The position numbers and the translations under genes are program-made. The notes beneath the pieces are model-generated. The model ran no database searches, was not told the origin of the DNA, and saw only the letters and a list, made by a program, of their open reading frames with translations. Below, piece by piece: positions 25,691-35,700 of a stretch of DNA of 64,000 nucleotides; the first letter of the stretch is position 1, and every line of letters begins with the position of its first letter. Source of the DNA: JAEUHZ01 sp964552795 (lineage in GTDB: Bacteria; Planctomycetota; UBA1135; GCA-002686595); the NCBI GenBank assembly GCA_964552795.1, contig CAZKIO010000002.1, positions 195,872 to 259,871 of the forward strand, in the 5' to 3' direction.

Positions 25691-27463
25691 ATGGTCCGTG
25701 TCGGCGTGGTCCGCGAGGAGCTCCTCCAGCCGCTGCGCCGGGTGTTGCGCTGGCTGGCAGCGCTGCGCGACGCCGAGGGCCGGATCGTGTGCCCCGACCA
25801 CAAGGTCGAGCACACGGGCAAGAACGTCGGCGCGATCGTCATGGCCTGCGAGCTCCTGGCGCACGACCCCGGGCGCGACGAGCCGTGGCTCCTCGACCTC
25901 GCGCTGGGGCAGGCGCGGCGCGCGTGCGACAACCTCCAGCGCGAGGGCACGAGCCCGTGCCACACGTTCCGGCCCGGCCGCCACGATCCGTTCAACGCCT
26001 CCAACGCCGTGATCGACGGCGGCGCGTGCAGCGACGCGCTGGCGCACCTCGTGCGGACGCAGGGACCGCGCCTCTCGGCCGCGGACCGCGACCGCTTCCG
26101 CGCGGCGAGCCTGCTGCACGCGCGCACGTACCTGCGTTACGCGGTCCTCGACAAGGGCGTGCCGGCGCAGCGCGCGTGGGGGTTGACCGGCCTGGCGCAG
26201 GCGTACGCGCTGGAGCCCGATCCGGAACTGGAGCGCGCGGCCCTCGAGGCGGTCGGCATGCTCGAGGGCGTGCAGCACGCCGACGGCAGCCATCCCTACC
26301 ACCCGATCGAGTGGGGCGCGCCGCATCCCGGTTCGGGCGACGTGTCGAGCTTCTACCAGTCGCGCGTGCCCGCGTTCCTGATGTTCGCGCTCGAGGCCCT
26401 GGGCCGGGATCCGCGCGACCGCCTCTTCGGCGGGCCGATCGCGCGCGCGCTCGACTTCACGCTGGCGCTGCAGGGCCCCGACGGCGTGAAGTGCGGCCTC
26501 GTCGAAGCCAAGCCCTGGTACTGGGGCGCGGAGTACGAGGTGGCTTCGCACCCGTTCGACGTGTACGCGTTCGCGCGCGGCTGGAGGACGTTCGGCAACC
26601 CGCGGCATGGCGAGGCTGCGCTGCGCGCCCTCGCGGCCTTCGTCGCGCACCTGGATGCGGACGGACGGCCGCGCAGCCACCTGCCCGGCCCCGGGCGCGA
26701 AGACAGCTACCAGTGCCCGGTGTTCTGGGCCGGCCACTGCCTGTGGATCGCGCGCGCGCTGGCCGACCTGGAGGAGTTGCGCGACCGGCCCGCGCCGCCC
26801 GAGCGCAGCACGCGCTCGATCGACGTGTCGTCGATCTGGTTTCCCGACGCGCAACTGGGGCGGCTGGAGGACGGATCCGTCGTCGCCTGGGTGCGCGGGG
26901 CGCGCCCGGGCGTCAACGTGCACCACGGCAGCCCCTCCGGCGCCGGACTCGTGCGCGTGTACGGCAAGCGCGAGCGCCGCGACCTGCTCGTCCGCCGCCG
27001 CGGCGTCGGAACGTCCGAGGGCGAGTGGAGCGGAGCCCACGGCGCGCCCTCGCCGGCGCGCGGCTGGCGCGGCGGAGGCGGCGAGCTGCGGTTCTCGCTG
27101 TGGCTGTCGCGCGTCGCGCTGCGCCGGGGATCCTGGGGCGACGCCTTGCTGGCGCCCTGGCGCGTCCTGCGGCGCGGCCCGCTCGCGTTCGCGGGGCCGC
27201 GCGTCTCGAGCGCGTTCGATCTCGCCCCGCGCGCGACCTGCGCGTCGACGGCGATCCTGCTGGAGGGCGCGCTGGCGCACGCCGACGGACGGCCCGTGCC
27301 GGGCAGCGCCCACCGGCGCAGCTTCGAGGTCGACGGCGAGGGGCTGCTCGTGCAGGAGGAGATGCTCGCCTCCCCGGGCGTCCGCTCCCTGCGCTACCAC
27401 GTGCCGGCCGCGGCGCGGGTCCTGCGCGAAGAGGCACGCCGGATCGAGTGGCGGCTGGGATAG
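25691..27463 (+). CDS. Putative alpha/alpha-toroid protein, polysaccharide lyase/hydrolase-like
   Basis: A 590-residue protein with no signal peptide from ATG 25691; a TTG start 13 codons upstream is less likely. The first ~380 residues are helical hairpins with recurring W/Y/H-rich signatures: HKVEHTGKNVGAIVMACELL, HTFRPGRHDPFNASNAVIDG, RAWGLTGLAQAYALEPDPEL, DGSHPYHPIEWGAPHPGSGD and REDSYQCPVFWAGHCLWIAR. This fits an (alpha/alpha)n toroid as in heparinase-type lyases, uronate hydrolases or six-hairpin glycosidases. The last ~200 residues are beta-rich (e.g. LVRVYGKRERRDLLVRR), as in the C-terminal sheets of heparinase-like enzymes. I could not place a catalytic Tyr/His/Arg set with confidence. 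Sitting between the GT2 and the sulfatase-like gene, it may modify or trim the glycan, or be a glycan-handling relative without known activity. Confidence 0.65.
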   Translation: MVRVGVVREELLQPLRRVLRWLAALRDAEGRIVCPDHKVEHTGKNVGAIVMACELLAHDPGRDEPWLLDLALGQARRACDNLQREGTSPCHTFRPGRHDPFNASNAVIDGGACSDALAHLVRTQGPRLSAADRDRFRAASLLHARTYLRYAVLDKGVPAQRAWGLTGLAQAYALEPDPELERAALEAVGMLEGVQHADGSHPYHPIEWGAPHPGSGDVSSFYQSRVPAFLMFALEALGRDPRDRLFGGPIARALDFTLALQGPDGVKCGLVEAKPWYWGAEYEVASHPFDVYAFARGWRTFGNPRHGEAALRALAAFVAHLDADGRPRSHLPGPGREDSYQCPVFWAGHCLWIARALADLEELRDRPAPPERSTRSIDVSSIWFPDAQLGRLEDGSVVAWVRGARPGVNVHHGSPSGAGLVRVYGKRERRDLLVRRRGVGTSEGEWSGAHGAPSPARGWRGGGGELRFSLWLSRVALRRGSWGDALLAPWRVLRRGPLAFAGPRVSSAFDLAPRATCASTAILLEGALAHADGRPVPGSAHRRSFEVDGEGLLVQEEMLASPGVRSLRYHVPAAARVLREEARRIEWRLG

Positions 27464-27472
27464 TCTGTGGGG

Positions 27473-29494
27473 ATGCGCACGTCCGCACCGATCGGCGAGT
27501 TGAAGGCGACCCTGTTCGCGGCGGTCCGCGCCGGGTTCCTGACCGGCATCCTGTTCGGGACGCTCGACGCCGGGATCGCGCTGTTCGCGGGCACGGCGGC
27601 GCTCGGTCCGTTCTCGGCGGTCGCCTGCGTGTCCGCGGCCCTGTCGGAGTACGTGGCGGTCGCGATCACGCTGCTGGTCGCGACGGCGCTGGTGATGCAT
27701 CCGGCGATCGGGCGCTGGGCGCCCGCAGCGCGCTTCCAGGGGCTCACGGCGCTCGGCCTCACCGTGGGGTGCTTCGCGGAACTGTACTGGTGGTCCCGGC
27801 CCTACGTGTTCTACGGCCGGCCGGCGTTCTCCGCCGAGCGCATCGGCGCGGCGGTCGTGATGCTGCTCGCGGCGCTGGTCGCCGCGCGCTTCCTGGCGCG
27901 GCCGCTGTGCACGCGCGCCGCGCGCCACGGCTGGAAGCTGGCCGCTCCGCTGGCCGTCCTGTCGGCGGCCGGCGCCGCCTACGCGCTGTCGCAGCGCAAC
28001 GTGCTCGACGACCACGGCCGGCCGCACGCCGGCACGCGCGAGCTGCCGAACGTGCTGCTGGTCGTCGTCGACGCGCTGCGCCAGGACACGCTCGGATGCT
28101 ACGGCAGCCCGGTCATCCACAGCCCGTACATCGACCGCCTGGCGGCCGAGGGCGTCCTGTTCGAGAACGCGTTCGTGCAGGCGCCCTTCACCTGGACCAG
28201 CTTCGGCTCGTTCCTCACCGGGAAGTACCCGCGCCGGCACGGCCTGGTGAAGATGGCCCCGGGCACGCGCATGGTCCCCAACGTGACGCTGGCCTCGCAC
28301 CTGGAGTACGCGCGCCGGCGCGACGGCGGCGAACTGCGCGACACCGACTACCTGTCGGTGACGTTCCACACCGGAACCCTGTCGACGGGCTCGGGCCTGC
28401 TGCAGGGGTTCGACCTGTACTACGAACAGCTCGCCGGGCACGGTCTCGTGGTCGCCAAGAGCGCCTGGAGCGTGTACCGCTCCGACCTGCTCCTGCACAT
28501 CCTGCGCGCCAAGTTCGCGCAGAAGGTGGGCGGCGACGTGGCGGGCACGTCGCGCGCGTGGCTGGAGGAGAACGGCAGCCGGCGGTTCCTGGCGATGGTC
28601 CACCTCTATTCGACCCACACGCCCTACGACCCGCCCCAGGAGTTCCGCCAGCGCTACGTCGACCCCGCGTACCAGGGACCGGTGCGCGCGTTCTACGCGC
28701 AGCACCGCGAGGCGATCGAACGCGGAGAGGCCCAGCCCACGGCGGCGGACGTGGCGCAGATCCGCGCGCTGTACGCGGCGGGCGTGACGCAGGCCGACGC
28801 CGCCATCGGCGCGCTGATGCAGGAGCTGGAACGGCAGGGCAAGCTGGACGAGACGCTCGTGATCGTGACCTCCGACCACGGCGAATCCCTGGGAGAGGGC
28901 GGGCTGTGGGAGCACAACCACATGGTGCAGACGAACCTGCGCATTCCGCTCGTGATGCGCTGGCCGGCCGGATTGCCGGCGGGGCGGCGCGTGGACGCGC
29001 TGGTCGACTCGATCGATCTGTTTCCGACCGTGTGCGATCTCCTCGGACTGGAGCTGCCCGAGCAGCAGGACCGCTACGCCGTGATCGACGGTGCCAGCCT
29101 CCTGCCGCTGGTCCGCGGCGAGGTCGACCGCGTGCGCGACTTCTCGTTCGCGGAGAACGGCCTGTTCCTCTCGGTGCAGGACCGGCGCTGGAAGCTGATC
29201 CTGCCGACCGACCTCGTCGATGAGGAGGCCTGGGCCAAGGGCGTCAACGCGCGCGGCGTGCGCCCCGTGCTCTTCGATCTCGAGAACGATCCGGGCGAGG
29301 AGCGCGACGCGCTTCCCGAGCACCGCGCGGAGGCCGACCGGCTCGCGGGCGTGCTGCGTGCCTGGAACGCGACGATGCCGATCCCGCGGATGGAATTGTC
29401 GCACCGCGACCTGGAAGCGATGGAGCGCTTCAGCCAACTGGGGTACACCGGCGGTGTGGGCGCCGGCACGCAGCCGCCCGCGGGCGGTCAATGA
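27473..29494 (+). CDS. Membrane-anchored sulfatase-superfamily enzyme with Thr nucleophile
   Basis: A 673-residue protein. Residues about 10-170 hold several hydrophobic helices (AGFLTGILFGTLDAGIALFA, YVAVAITLLVATALVM, GLTVGCFAELYWW, AVVMLLAALVAARFLARPL). From residue ~190 follows an alkaline-phosphatase/sulfatase fold: LPNVLLVVVDALRQDTLGCY (metal Asp200), VTSDHGESLGEGGLWEHNHM, RIPLVMRWPAG and SIDLFPTVCDLLG. The nucleophile segment is APFTWTSFGSFLTGKYPRRH. The C/S-x-P-x-R formylglycine motif of type I sulfatases is absent: Thr240 aligns with the nucleophile, and the P and R positions are T and F. That resembles Thr-dependent phosphoester transferases and some unmodified sulfatase-like enzymes. 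It is likely to decorate the polysaccharide or lipid in the periplasm, but sulfate versus phosphate chemistry is open. Its stop codon overlaps the next start. Confidence 0.82.
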   Translation: MRTSAPIGELKATLFAAVRAGFLTGILFGTLDAGIALFAGTAALGPFSAVACVSAALSEYVAVAITLLVATALVMHPAIGRWAPAARFQGLTALGLTVGCFAELYWWSRPYVFYGRPAFSAERIGAAVVMLLAALVAARFLARPLCTRAARHGWKLAAPLAVLSAAGAAYALSQRNVLDDHGRPHAGTRELPNVLLVVVDALRQDTLGCYGSPVIHSPYIDRLAAEGVLFENAFVQAPFTWTSFGSFLTGKYPRRHGLVKMAPGTRMVPNVTLASHLEYARRRDGGELRDTDYLSVTFHTGTLSTGSGLLQGFDLYYEQLAGHGLVVAKSAWSVYRSDLLLHILRAKFAQKVGGDVAGTSRAWLEENGSRRFLAMVHLYSTHTPYDPPQEFRQRYVDPAYQGPVRAFYAQHREAIERGEAQPTAADVAQIRALYAAGVTQADAAIGALMQELERQGKLDETLVIVTSDHGESLGEGGLWEHNHMVQTNLRIPLVMRWPAGLPAGRRVDALVDSIDLFPTVCDLLGLELPEQQDRYAVIDGASLLPLVRGEVDRVRDFSFAENGLFLSVQDRRWKLILPTDLVDEEAWAKGVNARGVRPVLFDLENDPGEERDALPEHRAEADRLAGVLRAWNATMPIPRMELSHRDLEAMERFSQLGYTGGVGAGTQPPAGGQ

Positions 29495-30672
29495 GCGCCG
29501 ACGAGCTGGTGGTGGTGGCCAACACGCGGCTGCCGTCGCGCCGCGCGCAGGGCTTGCAGGTCGCGCAGAGCGCCGCCGCGTTCGCGCGCGCGGGCGTGGC
29601 GACGACCGTGCTCCACGCGCTGCGCCGCGCGCACGTCGACCTGCCCCCGGGCACGGATGCTCTCGACTGGTACGGCGTCCCGCGCGGCCCGCGGCCCCGG
29701 TTGCGGGCCGTGCGCTGCGTCGACTGGATCGAGCGCGTGCCGCGCGCGCTGCAGTACGTTCCCGCGCGGCTGCAGGAGCTGACCTTCGCGCGTCACGCGG
29801 CCCTGCTGGCGCTGGACGAGCACCCCGGGGCGCGCGTCCTGTCGCGCGAGATCGAATGCGCCCTGCGGCTGGTGCGCGCCGGGCACCGGCGCACGTTCCT
29901 CGAAGTGCACCGCGTCCCCGGCGGACGGGCGCGGCGCCGCTGGATGCTCGAGGCCGCGCGCGGGGCGCGGGGCGTTCTGGCGATCTCCGGCGGCGTGCGC
30001 GAGGACCTGCTGAGCCTGGGCGTGCGCTGCGACGTGCGCGTCGAACACGACGGCTTCGAACCCGCGCGCTTCGCCGCGCTGCCGTCGCGCGAGTCGGCGC
30101 GCGCCGAATTGCAACTGCCGGCGGACGCGCCGCTCGCCGTGTACACCGGCGGGCTGCTGGCCTGGAAGGGCGCGGAGGTCCTGGTCGAGGCCGCGCGCGC
30201 GCTGCCCGAGGCCTACTTCGTGCTGGCCGGCGGCCTGCCCGACGACGTGGAGCGCGTGCGCCGCGCGGCCGGCGGCCTCCCGAACGTGCGCATCGACGGC
30301 TTCCAGGCGCCCGAACGCGTCGCGCTGTACCTCGCCGCCGGCGATGTGGGCGTCGTGCCCAACCGCGCGCGGCCGGCGATCAGCGCGCGCTACACGTCGC
30401 CGCTCAAGGTGTTCGAGGCCATGGCGGCGGGCCTGCCGCTGGTGGCCAGCGACCTGCCGTCGCTGCGCGAGATCCTGCGGCACGAGGAGGACGCGCTGCT
30501 CGTCGCCCCCGACGATCCGGCCGCGCTGGCGGCGGGGCTGCGCCGCCTGCTCGCGGACGCCGGATTGCGCTCGCGGATCGCCGCGCGCCTGAGGCAGCGC
30601 TCGGCCGACCACGGCTGGGACCCGCGTGCGGTGCGGATCCTGGAGTGGATGCGACGGTGCGAGGCGTCCTGA
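29491..30672 (+). CDS. GT4-like glycosyltransferase 6
   Basis: A 393-residue GT-B enzyme beginning at ATG 29491 within a 4-nt ATGA overlap with the sulfatase-like gene, which suggests they are made together. MSADELVVVANTRLPSRRAQ gives a GT4-like start with a QGLQVAQSAAAFARAG segment. The donor half contains APLAVYTGGLLAWKGAEVL and ISARYTSPLKVFEAMAAGLP (C-terminal glutamate of E-x7-E present; the first is replaced). It is the last plus-strand gene of the cluster, ending 12 nt from the convergent tamA-like gene. Confidence 0.87.
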   Translation: MSADELVVVANTRLPSRRAQGLQVAQSAAAFARAGVATTVLHALRRAHVDLPPGTDALDWYGVPRGPRPRLRAVRCVDWIERVPRALQYVPARLQELTFARHAALLALDEHPGARVLSREIECALRLVRAGHRRTFLEVHRVPGGRARRRWMLEAARGARGVLAISGGVREDLLSLGVRCDVRVEHDGFEPARFAALPSRESARAELQLPADAPLAVYTGGLLAWKGAEVLVEAARALPEAYFVLAGGLPDDVERVRRAAGGLPNVRIDGFQAPERVALYLAAGDVGVVPNRARPAISARYTSPLKVFEAMAAGLPLVASDLPSLREILRHEEDALLVAPDDPAALAAGLRRLLADAGLRSRIAARLRQRSADHGWDPRAVRILEWMRRCEAS

Positions 30673-30684
30673 GCGCTTCCCGCT

Positions 30685-32727
30685 TCAGAACGAGAACCCG
30701 ACCGACAGATGGACGGCGGCACGCGCCTCCTCGTCGCGCGGCGACGGGTTCACGGCGCCGTCGAGGCGGATCGGGCCGATCGGCAGGACGTAGCGCAGGC
30801 CCGCGCCCACGCCGTAGCGCAGGTCGTCGAACGTGAAGATGTCCTGGTGTTCCAGCAGCACGTTGCCCGCGTCCGCGAACAGCGCGCCGTGCAGGCGGCC
30901 CGCGAGCTCGCGTCGGACCTCCACCGTGAACACGCTGTAGGTCTCGCCTCCGACGGGGCTGCCGTCCGCGTCCTTCGGCCCGAGCTGCGATTCGCGGAAC
31001 GATCGCACGCTGTTCTCGCCGCCGTTGAAGTAGCGCTCCTGGAGGGGGATCTCGCGCGTGTCGCCGATCGGAACGATCCAGCCCAGGCGCGCGGACGCCG
31101 CCAGCACCGTGCGCGGCGCGAGCGGCACGAAGTGCGAGTGCTCCACCCCAACGCGCAGGAACTCCAGTTGCGAACCCAGGACGTCGGACGAGAAGTCCAG
31201 GATGCCGCGCGTGACGTGCCCGGTGCTGGGCACGCTCAGGGAGTCGCGCGTGTCCCAGGTCGGCGCCAGCGTGACCTCGGAGATGTCGATGTCCTGGTCG
31301 AGCTCGGGAGCGGCGACCTCGACGTCGCTGAGCTGGCTGGAGCGGAACTGCCATCCGGTCCGCACGCGCCACTGGGGCGTCAGCCGCCAGGTCACGGACA
31401 CGCCCGCGCCGATCTCCACGCGCCGGAACGAGGGCTCCTGCCGGCGGTCGCCGAAGACGTTGGTGGTCAGGGTCGCGCTCTCGCCCAGGATCCACGGGTC
31501 GATCAGGCTGGCGTCGATGCGCTGCGCGAGTTGCGCCACCTTGCCCTCGACGTCGAGCGTGCGCCCCGTGCCGAACAGGTTGCGGTGACGCACGCCGGCC
31601 GAGAGGCGCAACTGCTCGTAGGATCCGTAGCCGGGCTCGACGAACATCTCGATCGCCGGCGCCTCGACCAGCTCGACTTCGAGGTCGCGCGAGGGGACGC
31701 CGTCGGGATCCGGCTGGGGCGCGGGCACGATCGAGAGTTCGGCGCGCTCGAAGATGCCGCTGCGGTGCAGGTCGCGCAGGCCCTGGCGCACGAGGCTGCG
31801 GTTGAACCACTGGTCGTCGTCGAACGGAAAGCGCGAGCGCAGGAACGACGCACTCGTGCGCCGGGCACCCTCGAAGCGCACCGTGCCCAGGCGCACGCGC
31901 GTTCCCGGGACCGCGACGAAGGCGAGCCGCGCTTCGCCTTCCGCGAGCTCTCGACCGGTCTCGCGCACGCCGGCGTCCGCGAAGCCGCGGTCGGCCAGGG
32001 CTTCCTCCACGAGGCCGCGTGCGGAGCGCGCGAGGCGCTCGTCGAACGGCCGCCCCAGGAGCGGCGCCACGGCCTCCTCGAGCACGGCGCGCGGGAACGG
32101 CAGCTCGCCCTCGACCTCGATCGCGACGCCCCGCAGCAGGAACGCCGGTCCGGGTTCGATCGCGATGCGCACGTCGGCGCGACGGCGGTCCTCGGCCAGC
32201 GTGATCTCCGGCTCGCCGACGCGCACCTCCGTGTGGCCCCGGGAGCGGTACCAGTCCTCGATGCGGCGCGCGCCGGCTTCGATCTCGGCCGCGCGGTACC
32301 ACTCCGCCGCCGGATCCAGCGGATTGCCGGCCAGGAGTTCGCGCAACAGGGGCAGGTCCGCCTCCCGCGCGCCGGTCACCGTCAGCTCGCCGATGCGCGT
32401 CCGCGGGCCCTCGTGGATCGTGAAGCGCGCCACCGGATCGTCGCCGGCCACCGGTTCCAGCGCGTACTCGACCGTCACGAACGGGAAGCCGGCCTCGCGG
32501 TGCGCGCTCTCCAGCTCGAAGGCGGCGTCGTCGAGCACCGACAGCGGCCGGCGCGCGGCGCCGAAGTCCTTGAACAGCACGGCAACGCGGTGCGAAAGCT
32601 CGCTCGAGCCCAGTTCGCGGTTGCCCTCGAACACGAGATCGACGCCCTCGGTCCGCGCCGGGCCGCCCAGCAGGGCGCAGCCCGCGGCCAGGAACACGAG
32701 GGCCGCGACGGCGAGCAGGGTCTTCAT
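30685..32727 (-). CDS. tamA: TamA/BamA-like Omp85 outer-membrane protein
   Basis: A 680-residue Omp85-family protein. N-terminal POTRA-like modules are seen as GVDLVFEGNRELGSSELSHR, RTRIGELTVTGAREADLPLL, FLLRGVAIEVEGELPFPRAV and VRLGTVRFEGARRTSASFLR. The C-terminal half is a 16-strand-type barrel (e.g. IEMFVEPGYGSYEQLRLSAG, FGTGRTLDVEGKVAQLAQ, TWDTRDSLSVPSTGHVTRGI, RYFNGGENSVRSF) ending in the aromatic signature LSVGFSF. The N-terminus MKTLLAVAALVFLAAGC has a lipobox-like AAGC with Cys17, unusual for Omp85 proteins. The start ATG lies in a 4-nt overlap with the tamB-like stop. Together the pair would insert or export envelope proteins or lipids. TamA rather than BamA is inferred from the partner. 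Confidence 0.87.
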   Translation of the reverse strand: MKTLLAVAALVFLAAGCALLGGPARTEGVDLVFEGNRELGSSELSHRVAVLFKDFGAARRPLSVLDDAAFELESAHREAGFPFVTVEYALEPVAGDDPVARFTIHEGPRTRIGELTVTGAREADLPLLRELLAGNPLDPAAEWYRAAEIEAGARRIEDWYRSRGHTEVRVGEPEITLAEDRRRADVRIAIEPGPAFLLRGVAIEVEGELPFPRAVLEEAVAPLLGRPFDERLARSARGLVEEALADRGFADAGVRETGRELAEGEARLAFVAVPGTRVRLGTVRFEGARRTSASFLRSRFPFDDDQWFNRSLVRQGLRDLHRSGIFERAELSIVPAPQPDPDGVPSRDLEVELVEAPAIEMFVEPGYGSYEQLRLSAGVRHRNLFGTGRTLDVEGKVAQLAQRIDASLIDPWILGESATLTTNVFGDRRQEPSFRRVEIGAGVSVTWRLTPQWRVRTGWQFRSSQLSDVEVAAPELDQDIDISEVTLAPTWDTRDSLSVPSTGHVTRGILDFSSDVLGSQLEFLRVGVEHSHFVPLAPRTVLAASARLGWIVPIGDTREIPLQERYFNGGENSVRSFRESQLGPKDADGSPVGGETYSVFTVEVRRELAGRLHGALFADAGNVLLEHQDIFTFDDLRYGVGAGLRYVLPIGPIRLDGAVNPSPRDEEARAAVHLSVGFSF

Positions 32728-35700
32728 CGGCGGCGCAGCACGAAGCGGATGCCGATGTTCTCGCGGTCGTAGACGTCGCGTTCGCCGACGAGGTAGATGG
32801 CGCTGCGCGCACGCCGGTCGTCGCCCGTGACGCGAAAGCGCATCTCCAGCGTGTCGCGGCCCTCGCGCGAGACCTGCGCGCCGGTGAAGATCTCCAGGCG
32901 GTCGGCGAAGCTCTCGCCGGCCTCGCCGAACCACTCGTAGGCGACGTCGCGCCACAGGTAGGAGGCGACGCCCTGCACCAGCCGGTCCTCGTCGACGCCC
33001 AGCGATCCCGATCCGGGCGCGCGCCCGGTCAGGAGCAGGAGCAGCAGGTCCTCCTGCAGCGCGGACGGGACCGAGCTGACCTCGACGAGCGGATCGTTGA
33101 AGGGCCCGGAGGCGCGCACCTGGATGTCGTATCCCGAGGCGCGGCCCTCGGCGCGGATGTCGATGCGGGGCAGCGCGGGATCGGTGGCGTTGAAGTCGAT
33201 CCGGCCGCCGACGAGGCGCAGCCGCGACGCCGGCAGCACGACGCGCCCGTCCTCGACCTGGATGTCGCCGTCGGGTTCCAGGTACGCCGCCGTGCCGCCG
33301 ACGTGGAGATCCAGGCGCAGGTCGGCCTGCGCCAGCGGGGAACGCACGCGCAGCGCGCCGTTCGAACGCACCGCGAGGTCGAGGCGCAGCGCATCGAACG
33401 GCGGCGTGCGCACGGCCGGCAGCGACAGTCCGCCGCCGGTGCTGCTCGTCGAGAGCTGCGCGGGCAGCGACCATACGTCGAAACGGCGCGTCCACAGTGC
33501 TTCGCGCAACTCCAGCGTGCCGGCCAGCGAGAGGTCGCCCGGCCGCGCGGTGAAGGTGAGGTCCGCGTCGCCGCGCACGGAGACCTCCGCGCCGCGGACC
33601 AGCGGCAGGTCCTTGCCGCGCAGGCGCACGTCCGCCGCGAGGCCCTCGGCGGAGAAGCGGGCCGATCCCGAGGCCAGGAGCGGCGCGCCGCCGAACTCGC
33701 CCTCGAAGCGGTCGAGGTGCAGCGTGTCGCCTTCGAAGCGCAGCGCGGCGTCGACGCCCGCGATCGAGGCGAGGCCGGCCTCGACGCGCAACCCGCCCTC
33801 GTGCCAGCGCAGGGGGCCGTGCACGCGCGGCTCGGCCAGCGTGCCGCTCACGAGCACCCGGCCCTCCAGCGCGCCCTCGGCGCGGCGCAAGGCCTCGATC
33901 CCGAACGACAGCGGCGCGATGTCGGCCGCGTCGATGCTCGCGCGCAGGTCGAGGGGGACGTCCGCGGCGGCCGGCCAGCCCCCGCGCACGATCGACGCCA
34001 GGAAGTCCGGTCGGCCGAGCGTGCCGTCGAAGGTGAAGTGCGAGCGCGGGCCGAGCGTCACGTCGAACCGTCGCAGCGTGCACGCCGGTCCCAACTCGAC
34101 GCGCGCGTCGACGCGCGCCGGGCCGACGCCCTGGGTGCTGCCCGGCCGCGTCGCGCGCAACCCGGTCCCCAGGAGATCGAGCTCCGCCCGCGGATCCTCG
34201 AGGCTTCCGCGGAGCGCGCCGTGCGCGTGCAGTGCGCCCGAGAGGCGCATCCCGTTCGGCCAGTCGATCGGGGCGAGGTCCGGCGCGTGGAGATCGAAGC
34301 TCCCGTCGATCGGACCGCGAAGGCCGTCCGTGCCCAGGGTCCAGGCCGTGTCGAGATCGGCTTCCAGGCGCAGATCGGGCGGAACTGTGATGCCCAGCGC
34401 GGCGAGCAGCGCGGCCGGCCGGCTCTGCAGGACGCGGATCTGCGCGCAGCCGCCGGCGGGGTCGATCTGGACGTCGGCGCGCACCTCGCCGGCCGCGCCC
34501 GCGAGCACCAGGTCGCGCACGTGACCGCCGCCGTCGCGCAACTCGATCTCGCACGGCCGCGCCAGCGACCAGATCGCGTCGAGGCCCTCGACCTCGACGG
34601 ATTGCAGGCAGACGCGCAGCGCATCCGCTGCGCCGGGCCGGATCCGCGCGGCGAGGCGCAGCCGCGCATCCGCTCCCAGGACGCTCAGATCGTCGAGATC
34701 GATGCCGTCCGCGTGCGAGCGCCCCGAGACGGTCAGGTCGGCGATCGAAACGCCCCCGAGCACGAGATCGTTGCCGTGGAGGGCGAACTCGCCGGCGAGC
34801 GCGTCGAGCGGCCCCGACAGCGAGACCTCCAGGTCGAGCGCACCGCGCGGCAGCGCGGCCTGGATCCCCAGCGCGCCGGCCACCGCGGCGATGTCGCGCG
34901 CGTGGCCCTGGACGTGCAGGTCGCGCACGGCCCGCGGAAACCGGTCGACGGTGCCGCGCACGACGAAGGTCCCCGCGGGCCCGCGCGCATCGAGGCGCTC
35001 GACGCGCAGCGCCTCCGCGTCGAGCTCGGCCCGGACGTCGACCTCTTCGAAGGCCGCACCGCGCAGGACGAGGTCCCGGGCGCGCAAGTCCAGCACGGCC
35101 AGCGGACCGCTCGCCGTGCCGCGCACGCGCGCATGTCCGCTGGCGCGCCCGCGCAGGTCGAGTTCGGCCGCGGCGGCGCGCGGCAGGAAGAGGTCGGCCA
35201 GCGGCGCAAGGTCGGGGCAGTGGACGCGCGCCTCGAGCTCCAGCGCCGGATCGGTGAACAGGCTGCGCGGGTCGTCGCGGATGGGGAATCCGGCCGCCGC
35301 GACGTCGATCTCGCCGCCCGTGAAGGTGAGGCGCGCGCGGTCCAGGCCGACCCAACCCTGCGCCAGGGACCCGGCGAACTCCAGGCGGTGCGGCGGCAGC
35401 TCGCGCCCGGCATCGGGGACGTCGAGCGCCGCCAGCAGGCCGCCGACGTCGCCCAGGTCGCCGCGAAACATCCACGTGGACCGGTCGAGGAGCGCGCAGC
35501 CGCCTTCCAGCGCGCGCGGCAGGTGCGCGAGGTCGACGCGCACGGCGTTGCCGCCCACCACGAGGTCGACATCGGCGAGGTCCAGCCGTGCGGCGTCGAT
35601 CGCGATCGATCCCGAGAGGTGGTCCAGCGTCCGGCCCGCGATCCGCGGCGCGCGCGCGTCGACGCGGGCCCGCGCGGTCCACGGCCGCGCGTCGTCGCCC

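Noticed and set aside
25691..27463. Firm assignment of the toroid protein as a heparinase or alginate lyase
   Set aside because: The toroid-like layout and C-terminal beta part fit, but I could not identify the catalytic residue set with confidence.
25511..29491. A very long open frame on the minus strand opposite the toroid and sulfatase-like genes
   Set aside because: Its product is a low-complexity Arg/Ala/Gly/Gln string without domain motifs, while the plus strand has recognisable families. It is a shadow frame typical of high-GC DNA.
13756..30672. Labelling the cluster as a known capsule or named exopolysaccharide locus
   Set aside because: No flippase, polymerase, chain-length or export gene is present to define a known pathway, so only a general surface-polysaccharide call is supported.
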